Program-made: the position numbers and the translations under genes | NCBI GenBank assembly: GCA_938010045.1 | Contig: CALLFZ010000021.1 | Span: 42,185-106,184 of the forward strand | Direction: 5' to 3' | DNA length: 64,000 nucleotides | Source: an uncultured bacterium | Lineage (GTDB): Bacteria > Verrucomicrobiota > Kiritimatiellia > PWTM01 | The notes under the pieces: model-generated | Seen by the model: the letters and a program-made list of their open reading frames with translations, nothing else | What the model was told of the DNA's origin: nothing | Database searches by the model: none | Shown here: piece after piece, positions 34,486-44,492 of the stretch | How the letters are laid out: each line of letters begins with the position of its first letter | Numbering within the stretch: the stretch's first letter is position 1

Positions 34486-35853
34486 ATGCGGCGTCGTTCC
34501 TTTCTGGCGGCTGGGGCGTTGGCGGGCGGTTGGTGGGCGAGGACTCGCGGGCTGGCCGGCGCGGCGGCCGCGTCCGCCGCGCCGGAGCGCGGCGTCGTCA
34601 AACGGTTCGGCGACGGCCGCGACTGGTTTTTCGAGGCGCGCTTCGGGCTTTTCATTCATTGGGGGCTCTATGCGATCCACGGCTTCCACGAACAGGAACA
34701 GTGGCGTGCGCGCGTGCCCCGCGCCGAGTACGTGAAGCTCGCTCAGCAGTGGAACCCGGTGAAGTTCAACCCGGAGGCGTGGCTCGACCTCATGGAAGAG
34801 GCCGGCATGCGCTACGTCTGCTTCACCACGAAGCATCACGATGGTTTCTGCCTCTGGGCCACTCGCGCCACCCCGTTCAACACGATGAACACGCCGTACG
34901 GCCGCGATGTGCTGCGCATGCTGGCCGAGGCGTGTCATCGTCGCAACGTGCCTCTCTGTTTGTACTATTCGATCGTGGACTGGAACCACCCTTGCTATCC
35001 GAACGAAGGACGCCACCACGAACTGCCCCCGCAGCCCGGCGATACACCGGACTGGAATCGATACCTCGAGTTTCTGCGCGCGCAGGTGCGCGAACTGTGC
35101 ACGCAGTACGGCCAAATTCATGGTTTTTGGTGGGACATGAACGTGCCCCAGCACCGCGATCCCTCCATCAACGCGATGATCCGCGAGCTTCAGCCGGGCA
35201 TCATCATCAATAACCGAGGCTTCGATGAGGGTGACTTCGGCACGCCAGAACGTGATTACGACAAGGCCGCCGCCGAAGCGCGTTCGTTCGACCGGCCGAC
35301 CGAGGCGTGTCAATCGGTCGGCATGGAGAGTTGGGGCTGGCGCGCGGACGAAGATTACTATACCGACCGCTACCTTATGCGGAGCATCGCCTCCTACCTC
35401 GCGCGTGGCGCCAACTACCTTCTCAACGTTGGCCCGATGGCGGACGGCACGATCAGCGAACGTCCCGCTGGCATTCTGCGCCGGATCGGGGCGTGGTACA
35501 GGCGAGTCCGCGAGGCGTGGGCGGACACTGAGAACGTCAGCGGGTGGACCGCGAACCGGAACGTGCTGCTCACGCGGCGCGGCCGCACGGTGTATGTGGT
35601 GGCGCATCGCGACCCGCCGGGCGACGCGATCTCACTGAAGCCCATGACGGCCCCCCCGCTTCGCGCAACTCTGCTGAACACGGGCGCGGAGGTGAGGTGG
35701 TCGGTCGCGATGGCCCCGAGCGATCATGCGGATCAGCGCGGCTATGTGCGGTTGTGCGGGCTACCCGCCAACGAGCTGGGCAATGAAGCCATGGTGATCC
35801 GCCTCGAGTTCGACTGCGATCCGGCGCCGGCGAGCGGAGGACGGACGGGCTGA
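34486..35853 (+). CDS. GH29 alpha-L-fucosidase
   Basis: A 455-residue exported enzyme with a Tat-like signal (MRRRSFLAAGALAGG). The GH29 start FEARFGLFIHWGLYAIHG is followed by MRYVCFTTKHHDGFCLW and YYSIVDWNHP, and the nucleophile motif GFWWDMN places Asp217, where GH29 enzymes have the catalytic Asp. SWGWRADEDYYT and ANYLLNVGPMADG close the barrel; a C-terminal beta-sandwich follows. It releases terminal alpha-L-fucose. The acid/base cannot be assigned by eye. It is separated from neighbours by a long intergenic gap, so it is probably transcribed alone or with the kinase 104 bases downstream. Confidence 0.92.
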   Translation: MRRRSFLAAGALAGGWWARTRGLAGAAAASAAPERGVVKRFGDGRDWFFEARFGLFIHWGLYAIHGFHEQEQWRARVPRAEYVKLAQQWNPVKFNPEAWLDLMEEAGMRYVCFTTKHHDGFCLWATRATPFNTMNTPYGRDVLRMLAEACHRRNVPLCLYYSIVDWNHPCYPNEGRHHELPPQPGDTPDWNRYLEFLRAQVRELCTQYGQIHGFWWDMNVPQHRDPSINAMIRELQPGIIINNRGFDEGDFGTPERDYDKAAAEARSFDRPTEACQSVGMESWGWRADEDYYTDRYLMRSIASYLARGANYLLNVGPMADGTISERPAGILRRIGAWYRRVREAWADTENVSGWTANRNVLLTRRGRTVYVVAHRDPPGDAISLKPMTAPPLRATLLNTGAEVRWSVAMAPSDHADQRGYVRLCGLPANELGNEAMVIRLEFDCDPAPASGGRTG

Positions 35854-35957
35854 GCCCGTGGGAAAGACGCGGGGAGCGGGGGTGGGACGCTTGAGGCCGA
35901 GCCGCGGGCTGGACCTTCAGCGCCATGCCGGCGGGGAGGGCAGGGGGGAGATGGAGT

Positions 35958-38900
35958 ATGACGGCGGTGGTGGAGATTGACGCGGCCGGGAGCCGGTCGG
36001 CGGACGGGGCCGGAGTACATCCCGGACCGCGGCGTGGGCGGAGATGGGCGGGGATCATCATTCTCCTGGTCGCCGTCGTTGCGGTGACGGTCATCCTCAC
36101 CGGGATTGGGGTGCGGTGGGCGCATCAGGTGGCGGCGACCGATTTCGAGGACCGGTTGAAGTTCGCCGCGCGCGATCTGGCGGCCGGGTTTCCCATCGAG
36201 GTGGTGGAGTCGCTCTTCATGGGCGGCGGTGAAGCGTCGGCGACACCTGCGGGGGTCCAGCAACTTCTGGAGCGGTGGCGGGCATTTCTCCCCGCGCGAT
36301 ACGAGGTCGCCCTGCTCGCGTGGCGCGGCGGTGGCCTCCGCATCGGTGCGGCATCAGACGGACCGGCAGTGAGCAAGCTGGCTGGCCGCCTTGGTGCCCA
36401 ACGATCCGCCAGCGAGATCTCGTCTTGCCTCATGGACGGCGGCGTGGCGCGATGGTTGAACGAACGCGGTGAGCGATGGGTGTGCGCGGCGGCGCCCATC
36501 CGTGATCTTGCCACCGGATCTCCCATTGCGGCCGCGGCGGTGGCCGGGCCAGAGCCGGCGCAACGACACCTGTTCCACCACTTGGCCAACCAGGTGGTCG
36601 CGATGGCGTTGTTGATCGTGGTGGCGGTCGGCGTGGGTGGGAGTGTGCTTCTCTGGCGTGAGCGCCAGCCGTATCCGGTGCGTGTGCGCTGGCGGCACAC
36701 GGAAACCGTCTTGACCGCCATCATCGGACTGCTCGCGATGGGCGCCGTCACCCGCGTCGTGGAGGTGGCGCGAGAACGCGATCTGCGCATGCGATTCCGC
36801 CACGCGGCCGAAGGGCTGGCGGGGGCCGTGCGCATGGCGCTGCGCGAGATGGCGACGCATCAGGCCTCCATCGTTCGTTTTTTTGACAGCAGCGAGATAG
36901 TGACTGAGCCCGAGTTCGACCGGTTCGCCGCGCCCTTGTTGCGCCGGGCGCTTTTTGACGCGCTGATATGGGCGCCGCGCGTGACCAGGGAAGGTGCGGA
37001 GGGGCCTGAGGCGGCGGGGTGGACACGGGCTGGCCGGCGGGCGCTTGCGTACGAAGAGAACGAACCCATGGGCGAGGCGGCCGTCATGGCGCCGGTGATG
37101 TATGCCGTCCCGTCGGAAGCCCGCTCAATTTGGCGCGACCGGGATCTGTTCAGCGCGTCCGTGATCTCCAGCGCCCTCCATCGCGCCGCCGCCGATTTGG
37201 CGACGGTGGTCACGGACGAAGTCTCCGCTCCGGCCGGTGCAAAGGAGACGCGCGGCCGATGCTTGGTGACCGCGGTGTACCGTTCCCGCCCCAGTGTAGT
37301 CGGGCCGGATGGATGGGTGGTGGGCTTCGTGAATCCCCAGCGCGTGGCCGACGCAATCGTGGGACGGATTGCCGGTCTCGAACCATCGTTGCGCATCGAG
37401 GTTGTGGAATTGGGCGTTCTCTGGCGGTTGCCGGTGGAAGCCGCGCTGCACTATCCGATGCTGTGGGCCGGCCGTCCATGGGCGCTGGTATGCCACCCAC
37501 CCGCGGATCCTTCCGAGCCGACCGTTTGGCCTTTCATGCCGTTGCGGGCGTGGGGGTTGGCGACCGTGGTGACGCTAACGGCGCTGGTCGGGCTGATGTG
37601 TTCTCGCGAGGTGCGGCTCGAGCGGGAGGTCGTCTGGCGTACGCGCGAACTCGCCGAGAGCGAAGAAGACCTACGGGTGACGCTCCATTCGATTCATGAT
37701 GGCGTCCTTGCGACCGACGCGGAGGGACGCGTCACGCTCATGAATCCCGAGGCCGAACGGCTCACGGGTTGGACGTCGGCTGAGGCGGTCGGTCAGCCCA
37801 GCCACGAGGTATTCCGAATTGTATCTGGTGCGACGGGTGAGCCGGCACCCGATCCCGTGCGGCAGGTGCTCGACACCGGTCTCGCGGTCGGATTGGCGAA
37901 CGACACGCTCCTCATCGCGCGCGATGGCCGCCGCACTCAGATCGCCGACAGTGCGGCGCCGATTCGGCTATCCGACCGCCCGCAACCCGCCGGCGTCGTG
38001 CTCGTTTTCCGCGATGTGAGCGAAGAGTATGCGGCGCGGCAGGCGTTGGCGGAGAGCGAACGGCGATACCGGCTCCTCTTCGAACGGATGGACGACGGTT
38101 TCGCGCTCCACGAGGTCATCCGCGACGAGCAGGGGCGCCCTTGTGACTATCGGTTTTTGGAAGTTAACCCTGCGTTTGAACGCCAGACGGGTCTGCGGGC
38201 CAACGACCTCCTCGGCCGTACGCTCCGCGAGGCACTTCCCGGCACGGCGCCCGAGTGGGTCGAACGATACGCGCGCGTAGTCGAGACGGATCAACCAGAC
38301 GAGTTCGAGCACTACCACGCTCCGACCGGCCGCTACTACCACGTGACCGCGTTCCGGACCGACCGCGACCGTTTCGCAACGCTGTTCTTGGATATCACCG
38401 ACCGGCAGCGGGCGTTCGATGAACTGCGGCGTCAGCGCCAGGTTCTGAACGACATCATCGAAACCGTGCAGGATGGTATCTCGGTTCTCGATCTCGATTT
38501 CAAAATTCGGTTCACGAACAGCACGATGCGTCGGTGGTACGCCGCGAACCTGCCCTTGGAAGGGCGGACTTGCCACGAGGTATATCACAACCAAACGGAG
38601 CCGTGCGCGAATTGTCCGACGCTTCGCTGCCTCGCGAGCGGTCGGCGAGAGTTGAGCATTGTGCCCGGATTGCCGGGTTCACCCGTCGAGTGGGTCGAGG
38701 TTTACGCTTACCCGATGCACGATCCGGTGACGGGACAGATCACCGGAGTCGTGGAGTTCGTCCGTGACATTACGGCCCAGCGACGGGCGGAGGAGGAACA
38801 GCAGCGCATGCAGGCCCGAATGACCGAGGTGCAACGGCTTGAAAGCCTCGGCGTGCTCGCGGGCGGCATCGCGCATGACTTTAACAACATCCTCATGGCC

Positions 38901-39980
38901 ATCCTCGGGAACGCCGAACTCGCCAGCCAGGACTTGCCGCCACATTCGCCCGCCCGCGTGAACTTGTCCGAAATCGCGATTTCAGCTCGGCGCGCGGCGG
39001 AACTCTGCCGCCAGATGCTCGCGTATGCCGGTCGCGGACGGTTCATTGTCGAAACCTTCGACCTCAACCGCCTCGTAGGCGAAATGCTGGGGCTTCTGAA
39101 GACCAGCATTTCCAAGCGGGCGGTGCTCAATGTGCATCTGGAACCCAACATTCCCCCCATCAGCGCCGATCCCTCCCAAATCCGGCAGGTCGTGATGAAC
39201 CTGATCATCAACGCCTCTGAGGCCATTGGCGACCGTAGCGGCACCATCACCGTTCGCACCGGAGTCATGAACTGCGACCGGCGTTATCTGGTTCAAGCCG
39301 CCTTTGAAAACGATCTGCCGGAAGGGCTCTACGTGGTGCTGGAAGTCGCGGACACCGGCTGCGGCATGGACCACGCAACGCTCTCGCGCATCTTTGAACC
39401 CTTCTTCACGACGAAGTTTACGGGCCGCGGACTCGGGCTCTCGGCTGTCTTGGGCATCCTTCGCGCTCACAAGGGCGGCATCAAGGTGTACAGCGAACCC
39501 GGGAAGGGGTCGCTGTTCAAGGTGCTCTTGCCGGCCAGCACGGCGCCGATCCAAAGCGAGTCGCCGCCCGCGCTCGAGATCGTGGGCTGGGAAGGCGGCC
39601 GCGTGTTGTTCGTGGACGACGAGGAATCTGTACGTACCCTCGGCGCGCGAATGCTCGAACGAATGGGGTTCGAGGTCACGGTGGCCGCCGACGGCCGCGA
39701 GGCGCTCGAGATCTTTGCGCAGCGGCCCGGGGAATGGAGCTTGGTCGTGCTCGACCTCACCATGCCCCAAATGGGCGGCGAAGAGGCCTACCGACGTTTG
39801 CGGGAGCTGCGGGCCGACATCCCCGTCGTTCTTGCCAGTGGCTACTCATCAGAGGAGCTGGGCGCACGCTTCGCATCGAAGGGGTTCGCAGGATTTCTGC
39901 AGAAGCCTTTCACGATGGTTGAATTGCAGCGCGCGGTTGTGCTGGCACTACGGAAAAACCGCTCCGATGGCGACGCCTGA
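35958..39980 (+). CDS. Hybrid sensor histidine kinase (CHASE-PAS3-HisKA-HATPase-REC)
   Basis: A 1340-residue membrane kinase. Membrane helices lie at about 32-52, 210-232 and 255-275. A CHASE-type sensor (ALIWAPRV, VMYAVPSEAR, AVYRS) spans about 290-500 with a further helix near 530. PAS domains follow at about 570-690, 695-815 and 825-945, the last with a Cys-rich segment (CHEVYHNQTEPCANCPTLRC). The kinase core has GGIAHDFNN with phospho-acceptor H973 and ATP-lid motifs ADTGCGMD and GRGLGLSA. A C-terminal receiver has D1220/D1221, phospho-acceptor D1266 (VVLDLTMPQ) and the Lys in LQKPF. The ATG at 35958 has GGGGGGAG upstream. No separate response regulator is adjacent, so its output is unknown. 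Confidence 0.92.
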   Translation: MTAVVEIDAAGSRSADGAGVHPGPRRGRRWAGIIILLVAVVAVTVILTGIGVRWAHQVAATDFEDRLKFAARDLAAGFPIEVVESLFMGGGEASATPAGVQQLLERWRAFLPARYEVALLAWRGGGLRIGAASDGPAVSKLAGRLGAQRSASEISSCLMDGGVARWLNERGERWVCAAAPIRDLATGSPIAAAAVAGPEPAQRHLFHHLANQVVAMALLIVVAVGVGGSVLLWRERQPYPVRVRWRHTETVLTAIIGLLAMGAVTRVVEVARERDLRMRFRHAAEGLAGAVRMALREMATHQASIVRFFDSSEIVTEPEFDRFAAPLLRRALFDALIWAPRVTREGAEGPEAAGWTRAGRRALAYEENEPMGEAAVMAPVMYAVPSEARSIWRDRDLFSASVISSALHRAAADLATVVTDEVSAPAGAKETRGRCLVTAVYRSRPSVVGPDGWVVGFVNPQRVADAIVGRIAGLEPSLRIEVVELGVLWRLPVEAALHYPMLWAGRPWALVCHPPADPSEPTVWPFMPLRAWGLATVVTLTALVGLMCSREVRLEREVVWRTRELAESEEDLRVTLHSIHDGVLATDAEGRVTLMNPEAERLTGWTSAEAVGQPSHEVFRIVSGATGEPAPDPVRQVLDTGLAVGLANDTLLIARDGRRTQIADSAAPIRLSDRPQPAGVVLVFRDVSEEYAARQALAESERRYRLLFERMDDGFALHEVIRDEQGRPCDYRFLEVNPAFERQTGLRANDLLGRTLREALPGTAPEWVERYARVVETDQPDEFEHYHAPTGRYYHVTAFRTDRDRFATLFLDITDRQRAFDELRRQRQVLNDIIETVQDGISVLDLDFKIRFTNSTMRRWYAANLPLEGRTCHEVYHNQTEPCANCPTLRCLASGRRELSIVPGLPGSPVEWVEVYAYPMHDPVTGQITGVVEFVRDITAQRRAEEEQQRMQARMTEVQRLESLGVLAGGIAHDFNNILMAILGNAELASQDLPPHSPARVNLSEIAISARRAAELCRQMLAYAGRGRFIVETFDLNRLVGEMLGLLKTSISKRAVLNVHLEPNIPPISADPSQIRQVVMNLIINASEAIGDRSGTITVRTGVMNCDRRYLVQAAFENDLPEGLYVVLEVADTGCGMDHATLSRIFEPFFTTKFTGRGLGLSAVLGILRAHKGGIKVYSEPGKGSLFKVLLPASTAPIQSESPPALEIVGWEGGRVLFVDDEESVRTLGARMLERMGFEVTVAADGREALEIFAQRPGEWSLVVLDLTMPQMGGEEAYRRLRELRADIPVVLASGYSSEELGARFASKGFAGFLQKPFTMVELQRAVVLALRKNRSDGDA

Positions 39981-40348
39981 GCTGCCTCGTCAAACAACAG
40001 CCTTTGGCGTTCTTGGGCATCCGCATGCCGGCGAGCGAGTTGTCTGAGGGATAAACCGAGCGCGTGGCCACTACCGGAACAAGCTCCCTGCTTCGACTCT
40101 GGTCAACTGCATCGGCCGCCGAGGGATGACCCGTGAGGGCGAGGCGCTCGTGGTGTCTCGCGTGCCGAATGGGGGACGAAACAATGGACGTGCGCTCGAC
40201 CGCTGAGGACGTGGGCTGGAGCTACGCACGGCGGCATGGCATACAGCGGCACTGAGCCTTGATATTGTGGAACGGTCGAAGTTTCGAGTCAAGACGAGCC
40301 CCGCTGTTGAGCCGCTTGTCCGTTGCGAAAAAAACTCAAACGTCGGGC
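39981..40348. other. Intergenic region upstream of the PEP-CTERM gene
   Basis: About 370 bases with no gene, tRNA or clear terminator that I can identify. The GC content drops towards the 3' end, where the promoter at 40349 begins. Confidence 0.5.
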
Positions 40349-40376
40349 TTGACAGGTACACAAAAATTTCTATTTT
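40349..40376 (+). promoter_or_regulatory. Promoter of the PEP-CTERM gene
   Basis: A perfect TTGACA (40349-40354), a 16-base spacer and TATTTT (40371-40376) in an unusually AT-rich patch, 33 bases before the ATG. An AAGGAG ribosome site follows at about 40396-40401. It is one of the clearest promoters in the window. Confidence 0.6.
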
Positions 40377-40408
40377 AAAAAAGAGGCTTCCAAAATAAGG
40401 AGAGGCTC

Positions 40409-43400
40409 ATGAGAACAGCTCGGATCGTCACCCAGTTGGGACTGGGGAGTCTGTTGTGGATGGCATGCCGCGTGGCCGCGCAGACCTGGGTGTGGAACGC
40501 GAACAGCGATGGCCCATGGACGAACTCTGCGAACTGGGTTGGCCCCGGCGGCTACCCGGATGGCGTCGGGCATATCGCGGATTTCGCAACGCTGAACATC
40601 ACCGGGACTAGGCGCATCCGTCTCGTGGATGCGGACGGCTGGATCACGATTGGCACGCTGCTGATCGGCGACAACGATCAGCCCTACCTCTTTTCGAATG
40701 CGGTTGCAGCGACGACATGGGTCTTCGCCGACAGCGATGGCCTTTCGGAGATCGTCGTTTCGGAGGCATATACGAGCGATAAAACCCGACCTCACCGCAT
40801 CGATGGCACGATCGCGCTCAGCAACGACCTACGGGTGACGACGCTGCAGGCAAGAAGCCATTCGGATCTTTGGTTCTGGGGAGCGGTAACCTCGGACGTC
40901 GCTGGGATCAATTTCACCAAGGCCGGCCGCGGTACTCTGATGGTCCTGACCAACGCCGAGTGGAGCGGCGCCACCCGGATCCTGAACGGCCGCCTGATCC
41001 TGGCAACCAACGGCGCGTTGACCGCCACTTCGGAACTCGAACTGCGCGCCGGCGCCGGGCTGGTGGTCGACAACTCCGGAGTGAATCTGGCCAACCGCGT
41101 GCCGGACGCGGCGCCGATTCTCAGCCTCGGCGGTTACCTGTCGTTTGTCCACGACGGCGCGGCGGCCACCGATTACTCCGAGTCGCTGGGGCAGCTTCGG
41201 TTGGATAGCGGCGCGTTGACGATCACCAGTTCAGTCGCCGCCGTCGGGCAGGCGAGCACGCTGGCCTTCTCTTCCGCCACCCGCTCGAACGGCGTCGTCG
41301 GATTCGTTTCGACGGCGTTTGGGGATGCTCGAAACGCGATCGTCTTCACGAACGCTCCCCCGCTGGCGGGCGCGACGTACAGCGACATCGTTCCCTACAT
41401 GATAGCGCGGACCAATGGCGGCGTCGGGGCGGATGCGGTGCTGGTCACGCACGACGGCGATGGCTCAACTCTTCGCGCCTACGGGACGGCGGCCAACGAG
41501 GGGTTCGCGACAGCGGAGGCGAATTTCGTTTTGACGACCAACGCTCGGCCGCCGGCCGGGACGACATCTCTCACGGCCGCCAGGACGGTCCAGGCGCTCG
41601 TGCTGGACGACGGAGTCGTGATCGATGCCTCCGGCCAAAGCAGGCCACTGATCGTATCGAACGCCAATGGCGGCGTCATCTTGCAGACGGGCGGGACGAG
41701 CGTGTTCAATCCGGCTAGCTCGAGTTACGACGCGGTGCTGTCGTTCGGGAGGGAGCGGGGCATCATCTACACCGTCGGCACGCTGGAGTTGCGTCGGCGG
41801 AGCGGTTCGGGTACGCTCGCTTGCCTCCGCGGCACGAACGGCTTCATCAAGGCCGGACCGGGCGATCTTGTAGTGAGTAGTCTATCTAAGGCAAGCGATT
41901 CGATAGTGCTGAACAATCTGCTCGGCCCGATCTGGGTGGACGAAGGGCGCCTGATTGCGCAACACGCGAACGCGTTCGGCGGCGGCGTGGTGTATCTGAA
42001 CGGCGGCATCCTGGCGCTGATGGCGGAAGCGAACACCAAGTATCGCGCGCAGGATGGCAGCGCTCCGGACACGAACACCCCTGTGGTCGTGAGCGCGTCG
42101 GTCGGGACGGTGCTGGTCGGCCGGGTGGTGGCGGCCGGGACGTCGACTCATCACACGCTCGGCGAAATCGTTTTACGGCCCGATACGACGCTGTTTGTGA
42201 ACTTCACGAATCTTACGGGAAACGTCAACTATTCCTTGATTGCTGACGGGGTGCGCTTGCTGGGCGACGCGGCGATCCACGTGCAGACAGCCCCGGGCAC
42301 AGGCAACGGCGTCCTCACCGTGACGAACGGCGCGGGTCAGACCGATGGCTTGACCGACGGCGGCGCCGGATACAGTTTGACGGTGAGCGGCAATTCTCTG
42401 ATTCGTTCCGAGCTGCGGGTGTTGGACACGCTGAATCTGGGCGGCAACCTGATCGTTGCGCCCGTCGGCAATCCCGTAGGCGTGGTCGCGTACGACGGCT
42501 TCACCAACGTCGCTGGCAACATCACGGTGGGTAACGGCATGTTGATCACGCCCCTCGATTTCTCCAGAGAGCTGGGCAGCGGCGCGGGGCAGGTGCGATT
42601 CGTCAATGGGCTGAACGCCGGGTTCGGTGCCGTCGGCAACGGAACGGTGAACATTGCGCTGACGTCCGGCGGCGCGACGAATATGTTGACCTGGGGCGAA
42701 GGCGACTTCGCGATCGGCAGTCAGCTCCAGATGAACGAAGATGACGCGGGCGACAGCACCCTGGTGTTTTGGAACGGCCTGGATCTGAATTCCACGAACG
42801 GGACGATTACCCGGACGATTCAAGTGGACGGCGGAACGGCGATCGTGGCGGGGGCGGTGGCCAACCTGGACGCGGCCGTCGGCGTGGCTCACCTTGTCAA
42901 GGGCGGTGGAGGAACGCTCTGGGTGACCAACGGCCTCGGCCATAACGGGAACACAAGAATCCCAAACGGATCGTTGATGATTCTGGACCCCTCGGGTCTA
43001 TCCGCCGGTGTGCTCGAAATCGCTCCCGGCAATGCTATGGCCACGTTGAACACGGCGGGCGTCCTGACCCGGTCCATCGGCGCGAATCCGGGCGAGGTTC
43101 GCCTCGTCGGTTCCGGCACGGGGAACAATTCCCGTCCGGGCTTTAGCGCATGGGGCGGCGAGCTGGTCCTCGATTTCGGCGGCGATGGCAGCGGCACCGG
43201 GCCGGCGCTGGTGTGGAACTCGACCGACTTCGATCCCGAGGGACCGCTCGGAAACACCGGCGCGTTGCTGCTGAACCGAGCGAACGCGGAATATCCGATT
43301 TATCTTCTCAATCCGATCGACCTCAACGGCAGCGGCGAGACGAACGTGTTTGCGCGCCGTTTCGAAGTCAACGGCGCCGTTGCGGTGCTGGGTGGCCAGA

Positions 43401-44248
43401 TCTTTAACTCCGGCGAGGGGTTTTTCGATCCGGTGGGGATCCTCAAGCGCGGCGGAGGTGTGCTCGTTCTGGCCGCGAACAACACGTATGACGGCCCGAC
43501 GGTGATCGAAGCCGGCACGCTAGTGATCGGCACCAACGGCACGACGGGCGCGCTGGGCAAGGGCGTGGTCACGAATCTTGGGGCGATCGTCTTCAATCGG
43601 AGCAACCTCTACACGGTGACCAACCAAATCACCGGCACGGGTAGCCTTTTGCAGGCGGGCACCGGCACGACAGTGTTGACGTTCGACAACGACTACTCGG
43701 GCCCGACGACGGTCTCGAACGGAACGTTGCGGATCAACGGAGCGCACACGGGCGCCGGTCTGATCACAGTGGCCGGCGGACGGCTCGAAGGCCAGGGATC
43801 GGTCGCGGGGGCGATCGATGTGCTGTCGGGCGGGACGCTGGCGCCGGGCGCAAGCCCAGGGCAGTTCACGGCGAACAGCAACGTGACGCTGCAGAGCGGC
43901 GCGACCTTCGAGGTCGAGCTCAACGGACTGACGGCCGGAACGCAATACGACCAGTTGCTGATGGGCAGCGGCACGGCACTGACGTTGTCAAATCCGACGC
44001 TGTCGGTGCTGCTCGGGTTCAGCCCGAGCCTTGGCGATACGTTCGAAATCGTGAGCGGGTTCTGGACCTTGTCGGGGGCGTTCAATGGCCTGCCAACCTC
44101 GGGCAGTACGTTTATGGTGGGCTCAACGCAGTTTCAAATTGACTACAACACGAGCGACATCACCCTGACCGTCGTACCGGAGCCTTCGACGCTCAGTCTC
44201 TTGGGACTGATGGCGGCGGCGATGCTGCTGCGCCGTCGCCAGCGCTAG
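40409..44248 (+). CDS. PEP-CTERM surface protein with autotransporter-associated strand repeats
   Basis: A 1279-residue secreted protein with a signal peptide (about 1-25, ending RVAAQ). The body is beta-helical: autotransporter-associated strand repeats such as FTKAGRGTLMVLTNAEWSGAT (near 169), LVKGGGGTLWVTNG (near 830), LKRGGGVLVLAANNTYDGPT (near 1012) and LLQAGTGTTVLTFDNDYSGPT (near 1081). The tail is a PEP-CTERM sorting signal: VPEPSTLSLLG, a hydrophobic helix, then RRRQR. PEP-CTERM proteins are processed by an exosortase and displayed with exopolysaccharide; no exosortase lies in the window. AAGGAGAGG precedes the ATG and the composition is more AT-rich than its neighbours. Likely an adhesive or matrix protein. 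Confidence 0.92.
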   Translation: MRTARIVTQLGLGSLLWMACRVAAQTWVWNANSDGPWTNSANWVGPGGYPDGVGHIADFATLNITGTRRIRLVDADGWITIGTLLIGDNDQPYLFSNAVAATTWVFADSDGLSEIVVSEAYTSDKTRPHRIDGTIALSNDLRVTTLQARSHSDLWFWGAVTSDVAGINFTKAGRGTLMVLTNAEWSGATRILNGRLILATNGALTATSELELRAGAGLVVDNSGVNLANRVPDAAPILSLGGYLSFVHDGAAATDYSESLGQLRLDSGALTITSSVAAVGQASTLAFSSATRSNGVVGFVSTAFGDARNAIVFTNAPPLAGATYSDIVPYMIARTNGGVGADAVLVTHDGDGSTLRAYGTAANEGFATAEANFVLTTNARPPAGTTSLTAARTVQALVLDDGVVIDASGQSRPLIVSNANGGVILQTGGTSVFNPASSSYDAVLSFGRERGIIYTVGTLELRRRSGSGTLACLRGTNGFIKAGPGDLVVSSLSKASDSIVLNNLLGPIWVDEGRLIAQHANAFGGGVVYLNGGILALMAEANTKYRAQDGSAPDTNTPVVVSASVGTVLVGRVVAAGTSTHHTLGEIVLRPDTTLFVNFTNLTGNVNYSLIADGVRLLGDAAIHVQTAPGTGNGVLTVTNGAGQTDGLTDGGAGYSLTVSGNSLIRSELRVLDTLNLGGNLIVAPVGNPVGVVAYDGFTNVAGNITVGNGMLITPLDFSRELGSGAGQVRFVNGLNAGFGAVGNGTVNIALTSGGATNMLTWGEGDFAIGSQLQMNEDDAGDSTLVFWNGLDLNSTNGTITRTIQVDGGTAIVAGAVANLDAAVGVAHLVKGGGGTLWVTNGLGHNGNTRIPNGSLMILDPSGLSAGVLEIAPGNAMATLNTAGVLTRSIGANPGEVRLVGSGTGNNSRPGFSAWGGELVLDFGGDGSGTGPALVWNSTDFDPEGPLGNTGALLLNRANAEYPIYLLNPIDLNGSGETNVFARRFEVNGAVAVLGGQIFNSGEGFFDPVGILKRGGGVLVLAANNTYDGPTVIEAGTLVIGTNGTTGALGKGVVTNLGAIVFNRSNLYTVTNQITGTGSLLQAGTGTTVLTFDNDYSGPTTVSNGTLRINGAHTGAGLITVAGGRLEGQGSVAGAIDVLSGGTLAPGASPGQFTANSNVTLQSGATFEVELNGLTAGTQYDQLLMGSGTALTLSNPTLSVLLGFSPSLGDTFEIVSGFWTLSGAFNGLPTSGSTFMVGSTQFQIDYNTSDITLTVVPEPSTLSLLGLMAAAMLLRRRQR

Positions 44249-44276
44249 GTCATGTCCGCGAATGGATGCGGCGGAT

Positions 44277-44300
44277 CTGACGGATCAACCGATCCGTCAG
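44277..44300 (+). terminator. Candidate terminator hairpin after the PEP-CTERM gene
   Basis: A perfect 10-bp stem, CTGACGGATC and GATCCGTCAG, around the loop AACC, 28 bases after the stop. Only a weak T-rich stretch follows, so termination may be inefficient or the hairpin may stabilise the mRNA 3' end. Confidence 0.5.
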
Positions 44301-44492
44301 TTCGTCGTTGTGGAGTGTGGGCCCGCTCACCGTCGGCAGCCTTGGAGTGGTCCGGTTCGACGCTGTGCCGCTCATCGTGGTTGATCTGTTTCTCGAATCG
44401 AAGGCTTTCCGAACTGCAGGCGCGCGGACTGTAAGCTGTTTCGTGAGCCGGATGCGGTTTCGCCTCGCCACGGAAACGGGGCGGCGGCCATG

